Assembly: GCA_025355705.1 (NCBI GenBank)
Contig: JANXZD010000532.1
Span: forward strand, 1-10,143
DNA length: 10,143 bases
Reading direction: 5' to 3'
Origin: Bacteroidota bacterium
Lineage (GTDB): Bacteria > Bacteroidota > Ignavibacteria > UBA10030 > UBA8401
Numbering within the stretch: position 1 is the stretch's first letter; the number at the start of each line of letters is the position of its first letter. Shown here piece after piece: positions 6,742-10,143 of this stretch. The notes beneath the pieces were generated by a model, which did no database searches, had not been told where the DNA came from, and worked only from the letters and a program-made list of their open reading frames with translations. Both the position numbers and the translations under genes were made by a program.

Positions 6742-7827
6742 ATGTCGCTTAAAATAAAATCTTCAACTGCAACGACGTTTGACTTAGTATCACTTGGAGA
6801 AACGATGATTCGTTTAAGTCCGCCTGGACATCAGCGAGTTGAATTCTCACCGACGTTTGAAGTGTGGGTTGGTGGGGGAGAATACAATGTATCCTATGCA
6901 CTATCTCGTTTAGGCCTTCGAACAGGCTGGGTTGGCGGACTCAATGATTCTCCTATGGGGGCAATCGTTAAAAACCATGCACGTGCAGTTGGTGTAAATA
7001 TTGATTATGCCGTTACTAGAAAATATGATGGAATGGGAAAGAAAGACAGAATTGGCCTTAATTTTACTGAGGTCGGATTTGGTCCCCGAGCGTCTGTTAC
7101 TCTTTACGATAGAGCACATTCTGCAACGGCAGGAATCAAACCGGGAGAAATTGACTGGAAGAAATTATTCATTGAAAAGGGAGTGCGATGGTTTCATACC
7201 GGCGGAATATTTTCTGCACTTTCAGAATCAACACGATTGGTTGTTGCAGAAGCAGTAAAGGCTGCGCACGAAGCAGGAACAATCGTTTCGTACGATCTTA
7301 ATTTCCGTTCAAAACTATGGAGCAGCAAAGAAGCAATAGAAACGACAAAACCGTTGGTTCCCTATATCGATTGTTTGATCGGAAACGAAGAAGATTTTCA
7401 AAAAGTATTGGGCTATGAAGTTGAAGGTGTTGATGTGGACAAAGGAGAGATCGATACGAAGGCATTTAAAAATATGGTCAACAAAGTTGTAAAAGATTTT
7501 CCAAATGTAAAGGTTGTTGGAACAACTTTGCGAGGAGTCCGATCCGCTGGAGTGAATGATTGGTCTGCAATTATGTGGACAGAAGGAACATTTTACGATG
7601 GATTACAAATGCCCGCACTTGAAATTGAAGACCGTGTTGGCGGCGGAGATGATTTTGCTTCGGGCTTCACATTTGGCTTCTTGAACGATAAGACTCCACA
7701 AGAGTGTGTGAATCTTGGTGTTGCACATGGTGCAATGCTGATGACTACGCGCGGAGATTCGAGTATGATCACTCTTGAAGAACTGTTGCATGTCGCCAAA
7801 GGGGGTAGTGCAAGAATTAAGAGATAA
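6742..7827 (+). CDS. PfkB-family kinase, 2-keto-3-deoxygluconate kinase-like
   Basis: This complete 361-residue PfkB kinase is somewhat longer than typical KDG kinases (about 310-340). KDG kinase makes 2-keto-3-deoxy-6-phosphogluconate, the Entner-Doudoroff intermediate. It has an N-terminal sheet with LGETMIRLSPPG, the substrate-lid/glycine region WVGGGEYNVSYALSRLG (PfkB signature 1), a LYDRAHSA segment at the expected sugar site, SYDLNFRSKLW, IGNEED, and the ATP-site signature DRVGGGDDFASGF with catalytic Asp303. AAGGAAG at 6731-6737 precedes the ATG. It is a paralogue of the partial kinase at the window start, and the two bracket the cluster. A fructokinase-like or hexonate kinase role is possible, but YDLNFRSKLW and GGGD are typical of KDG-kinase-like proteins. 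It is probably the last gene of the operon, since stem-loops follow its stop. Confidence 0.9.
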   Translation: MSLKIKSSTATTFDLVSLGETMIRLSPPGHQRVEFSPTFEVWVGGGEYNVSYALSRLGLRTGWVGGLNDSPMGAIVKNHARAVGVNIDYAVTRKYDGMGKKDRIGLNFTEVGFGPRASVTLYDRAHSATAGIKPGEIDWKKLFIEKGVRWFHTGGIFSALSESTRLVVAEAVKAAHEAGTIVSYDLNFRSKLWSSKEAIETTKPLVPYIDCLIGNEEDFQKVLGYEVEGVDVDKGEIDTKAFKNMVNKVVKDFPNVKVVGTTLRGVRSAGVNDWSAIMWTEGTFYDGLQMPALEIEDRVGGGDDFASGFTFGFLNDKTPQECVNLGVAHGAMLMTTRGDSSMITLEELLHVAKGGSARIKR

Positions 7828-7851
7828 TTTGCGGATGAGGAATTTTGAGTG

Positions 7852-7944
7852 CGAATAATGATGCCATACTATCGGCTATTCGTGTTGTTCAAAACAACAT
7901 CCATACTAGCGAACGGTTCCTCCGCTGCATTTTTTATTTTATTC
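7852..7944 (+). terminator. Possible terminator region after the second kinase
   Basis: It begins 25 nt after the kinase stop. Stem 1 pairs CGAATA (7852-7857) with TATTCG (7877-7882) and GCC (7863-7865) with GGC (7874-7876), with a 5-nt bulge on the left side. Stem 2 pairs 7883-7889 with 7893-7899 over a 3-nt loop (TGTTGTT/AACAACA). AGCG/CGCT (7908-7911 with 7923-7926) lies just before the T-rich stretch 7930-7944. No single strong GC stem directly abuts a U tract, so it is not a textbook intrinsic terminator. Confidence 0.35.
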
Positions 7945-8124
7945 AATTCGATAAGGAATGATTTTTTTTGGTCCATGTGATATTTGCGTCGGATTTTTTG
8001 AATCATAAATATTGAATTCAATAACACTTTCTGAACTTATTGCACCGATTTCTTTATCCATTTCTATATGTCTTTTACACCGATAGGTTTTCGCCCAAAA
8101 CGGTGCGAAAAAAGTCCTTGACAT
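7939..8124 (-). CDS. Doubtful 61-codon hypothetical reading frame, possibly a gene remnant
   Basis: The frame reads from an ATG at 8124 to a stop at 7939. It encodes a polar, Lys-rich peptide (for example RCKRHIEMDKEIG and KNPTQISHGPKKIIPYR). I do not recognise it. Its codon choice looks more like coding DNA than the usual antisense shadow, and it lies in an otherwise empty spacer. Against it: no ribosome site is visible on the minus strand, and the ATG overlaps the promoter-like TTGACA of the receptor gene. It could be the C-terminal remnant of a decayed gene or chance. Confidence 0.15.
   Translation of the reverse strand: MSRTFFAPFWAKTYRCKRHIEMDKEIGAISSESVIEFNIYDSKNPTQISHGPKKIIPYRIE
8078..8105. 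repeat. Bulged inverted repeat upstream of the TonB receptor promoter
   Basis: CACC (8078-8081) pairs with GGTG (8102-8105), and GTTTT (8087-8091) pairs with AAAAC (8097-8101) over a 5-nt loop. The left arm has a 5-nt bulge. The 9 bp of pairing end 12 nt before TTGACA. It could be a regulator site or an RNA stem from transcription entering the region; no known consensus was recognised. Confidence 0.3.
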
Positions 8125-8146
8125 TAGATTTAAAAAATTTTAAGTT
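8118..8146 (+). promoter_or_regulatory. Candidate promoter of the TonB-dependent receptor gene
   Basis: TTGACA at 8118-8123 is a perfect sigma-70-type -35 box. With a 17-bp spacer the -10 position reads TAAGTT (8141-8146), a weak match to TATAAT. It does fit the Bacteroidetes primary-sigma form, TTG followed about 20 bp later by TAnnTT. The initiation codon lies 43 nt after the -10 element. Plausible but not proven. Confidence 0.5.
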
Positions 8147-8167
8147 ATCGATAAAGTAAACGATAAA
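8145..8167. promoter_or_regulatory. Palindrome and direct repeat: candidate operator of the TonB receptor
   Basis: TTATCGATAA at 8145-8154 is a perfect 10-bp palindrome that overlaps the end of the proposed -10 box. CGATAAA occurs at 8149-8155 and again at 8161-8167, 12 bp apart start to start. Symmetric or repeated sites at the transcription start are typical of repressor control. No regulator gene is in the window, and A+T-rich palindromes of this length can arise by chance. Confidence 0.3.
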
Positions 8168-8188
8168 TCAAACCACCATAATGCCATT

Positions 8189-10143
8189 ATGAATATTAAA
8201 TCAAACGTTCTTACGGTCACAATGTTCATTTGCTTTGCACATCAACTGTTCGCACAAGGTGTATTGCAAGGAGTTGTGTCAGACTCTACATCACGTCAAG
8301 AATTAATTGGTGCGAATGTGTTCTTAAAGGGAACTGCAATGGGTGCAGTTACTGACATTGAAGGAAAATATAAAATCATGGGTATTCCCGAAGGAACTTA
8401 TAGTTTACGGTTCTCATATTTAGGGTTTACAACTAAAATTGTAGAGGTAAAAGTTATTGATAGACAATCTATTGTAGTCAATTCAAAATTGGTTCCAGAT
8501 GTTATCGAAGGAAATGAAGTTGTAATAACTGCACAGGCAAGGGGGCAAGTTGCAGCGATCAATCAACAACTAACTTCGAAAAGTATTGTGAATGTTGTTT
8601 CCGAAGAAAAAATTAAGGAGTTACCAGATGCTAATGCTGCAGAAGCAATTGGACGCTTGCCCGGAATTTCTTTAGTTCGTTCTGGAGGGGAAGCAACAAA
8701 AATTGTATTGAGGGGGTTAAGTTCAAAATATAGTAATATCACTATTGATGGAGTAAAGATACCAGCGACCGATGCTACAACACGAGATGTGGATCTCAGT
8801 ACGATTTCACAAGGATCATTAGCGGGAATTGAACTTTTCAAAACGCTTACGTCAGATCAGGATGCTGATGCAATTGCAGGTGCGGTGAATTTGGTCACAA
8901 AAAAAGCCCCTTCGCAACGGAACATTGTCTTAGATGTGAAGGGTGATTACAATCGGTTAATGAATTCTGCCAAACAATACGATCTTGGTTTGAGATATAG
9001 CGAACGATTTTTTGACGATATCGTGGGAATTCAATTGCAGGGCAATTTCGAACAGAAGATTCGCAGTAAAGAAAGAACAACATATTCATATACACCTCTT
9101 TATGCAATTGATTCCAGTAACCAAAACACATCTTTGTATAATGATTATAAGATCAAGTCTTTTACTGTTGATTTCACCGACGAAATCCGTTCGAGAAATG
9201 GAATTCAAGGAATTATTGATATCAATACACCTGATAGCGGATCACTAAAATTATCAGGAATGTATAGCAATACAGGGAGAAACAGCACTGTTTTTAATAG
9301 AGTATATCCGGGTGCCGGATCGAACACTCCTTGGGATTATAATTTCCGATATTCAGAACAAACAATTGGTACATCAAACGCCTCTCTTCAAGGGAAGAAT
9401 TTTATCGATGATTTTCAAATTGATTGGGGTGCATCGTATGCTGAATCTCGAACAGAAAATCCTTATGACTACGCATTAAAGTTTACCGAAAACAATGGAG
9501 CCGCCGGCGGAATTCTTTCATCTCATGATCATCCAGAAATAAATATCATACCATTTGCAAGGAATGATTTTTCTGCTGCTGCATGTTCGACTGCTATTTA
9601 CTATATGCGTGAAAATTTTGACAAAGAAAAAACTATCTTTCTGAATGTTCTTAAAAAATATACTGTAATGGATGTAGTATCCGGCGAAATTAAATTTGGC
9701 GGGAAGTACAAGAGTAAGTCGCGATGGATGGCACAAGAAGAACTGGATGACAACAGTTACCTGCATTCTCTCGCAACAAATGGTATTGATACAAATAGAA
9801 TTAAGAGTTCGCGATTTTCAGATTATTATTTAACTGCTTCCAAATTTGGAGCGCCCTCGTTGTCAGACTTCATTGATTACCCGGCATCCTCACGTGATCT
9901 TTTAGGACTTTATCGAATGACTCCGTTAATCAACGTTGATGCGATGAAACTCTGGTATGATCTTACAAAGAGTGCGTCAATTAACGGGGAGATCGAATAT
10001 CTTCCAAATGCTCAAGCACGGCTCTCAAATTATAATGTTATTGAAAAAGTCTCTGCAGCATATCTTATGAATACGCTTAATTTCGGACAAGATGTCACCC
10101 TTATCCTTGGAGCAAGAGTAGAACAAGAAACCAATGATTATAC
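8189..10143 (+). CDS. TonB-dependent outer-membrane receptor with N-terminal CarboxypepD-reg-like domain (3' end outside window)
   Basis: This frame runs unbroken from the ATG at 8189 to the window end, 651 codons without a stop; family members are often 900-1000 residues. TonB-dependent receptors take up large or scarce substrates across the outer membrane using TonB/ExbBD energy. In order: a signal peptide (residues 1-22, cleavage likely after LFA), a carboxypeptidase-regulatory-like beta domain (about 24-105, with GVVSDSTSRQELIGANV and GKYKIMGIPEGTY), a likely TonB-box region near EVVITAQ (110-116), a plug (about 119-240) and the first part of the barrel. The plug motifs LPDANAAEAIGRLPGI (from residue 145), IVLRGL, ITIDGV and GAVNLVTKKAP resemble the Xanthomonas/Caulobacter type of receptor, often linked to carbohydrate uptake. 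The start has no Shine-Dalgarno site, only an A-rich leader, as is common in Bacteroidota. Its position after sugar-acid genes suggests an oligo-uronide or similar ligand, but this is inference. Confidence 0.93.
   Translation, partial: MNIKSNVLTVTMFICFAHQLFAQGVLQGVVSDSTSRQELIGANVFLKGTAMGAVTDIEGKYKIMGIPEGTYSLRFSYLGFTTKIVEVKVIDRQSIVVNSKLVPDVIEGNEVVITAQARGQVAAINQQLTSKSIVNVVSEEKIKELPDANAAEAIGRLPGISLVRSGGEATKIVLRGLSSKYSNITIDGVKIPATDATTRDVDLSTISQGSLAGIELFKTLTSDQDADAIAGAVNLVTKKAPSQRNIVLDVKGDYNRLMNSAKQYDLGLRYSERFFDDIVGIQLQGNFEQKIRSKERTTYSYTPLYAIDSSNQNTSLYNDYKIKSFTVDFTDEIRSRNGIQGIIDINTPDSGSLKLSGMYSNTGRNSTVFNRVYPGAGSNTPWDYNFRYSEQTIGTSNASLQGKNFIDDFQIDWGASYAESRTENPYDYALKFTENNGAAGGILSSHDHPEINIIPFARNDFSAAACSTAIYYMRENFDKEKTIFLNVLKKYTVMDVVSGEIKFGGKYKSKSRWMAQEELDDNSYLHSLATNGIDTNRIKSSRFSDYYLTASKFGAPSLSDFIDYPASSRDLLGLYRMTPLINVDAMKLWYDLTKSASINGEIEYLPNAQARLSNYNVIEKVSAAYLMNTLNFGQDVTLILGARVEQETNDY

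Larger units (their letters stand above)
7828..8188. other. 361-nt intergenic region between the kinase operon and the TonB receptor
   Basis: The first third holds two adjoining stem-loops and a weak GC-containing stem before a T-rich stretch, suggesting the end of the upstream transcript. The rest is A+T-rich. It holds a bulged inverted repeat (8078-8105), a promoter-like TTGACA (8118-8123), a 10-bp palindrome (8145-8154) and a direct repeat (8149-8167) just before the receptor gene. A short minus-strand frame (7939-8124) is listed separately with low confidence. No tRNA, CRISPR or mobile-element signature was seen. Confidence 0.7.

Noticed and set aside
8181..8192. ATG at 8181 as start of the TonB receptor
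   Set aside because: It is in another frame and reads only Met-Pro-Leu-stop; the ATG at 8189 opens the long receptor frame with a good signal peptide.
1..10143. Mobile element, prophage, CRISPR array or defence system
   Set aside because: No transposase, integrase, phage gene, spaced direct repeats or defence domains were seen; all clear genes are metabolic or transport genes with similar base composition.

Overview
All the convincing genes in this roughly 40% G+C window lie on the + strand. It looks like part of a genome from the Bacteroidota / Ignavibacteriota (FCB) group. Three things point there: a TonB-dependent outer-membrane receptor with an N-terminal carboxypeptidase-regulatory-like domain and an A-rich leader without a Shine-Dalgarno site; a possible promoter that fits the Bacteroidetes TTG / TAnnTT layout; and a PdxB-type (DXP-dependent) vitamin B6 gene. 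Several other genes do have purine-rich ribosome sites, so the exact phylum is an inference.

Layout. Bases 1-746 hold the C-terminal two thirds of a PfkB sugar (acid) kinase. After 99 nt come closely spaced genes: a LarA-family nickel-pincer hydroxyacid racemase/epimerase (846-2117), a long-type 6-phosphogluconate dehydrogenase (2133-3587), PdxB (3610-4749), an ECF-transporter S component (4779-5339), an ExuT/DgoT-like MFS sugar-acid symporter (5412-6674) and a second, complete PfkB/KDG-kinase-like gene (6742-7827). Spacers are 15, 22, 29, 72 and 67 nt, so this could be one operon. A 361-nt spacer follows, with stem-loops, a T-rich stretch, a possible promoter and short symmetric elements. 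From 8189 a TonB-dependent receptor runs off the window end (651 codons seen, no stop).

How the genes may work together. The receptor and MFS symporter would bring a sugar acid across the outer and inner membranes. The LarA-like enzyme keeps the nickel-pincer residues at the spacing of lactate racemase, but its neighbours suggest a C2 hexonate epimerase (gluconate/mannonate type) rather than lactate metabolism. The two kinases would phosphorylate the hexonate or its 2-keto-3-deoxy derivative. The 6-phosphogluconate dehydrogenase would send carbon into the pentose phosphate pathway. Its coenzyme loop lacks the usual NADP-binding Asn-Arg-Thr and reads Asp-Ile-Asp, which suggests NAD+ use and a catabolic role. 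The pdxB gene directly behind it may supply vitamin B6, or may remove 4-phosphoerythronate, a known inhibitor of 6-phosphogluconate dehydrogenase. The assembled pathway is an inference; the individual enzyme families are well supported by motifs.
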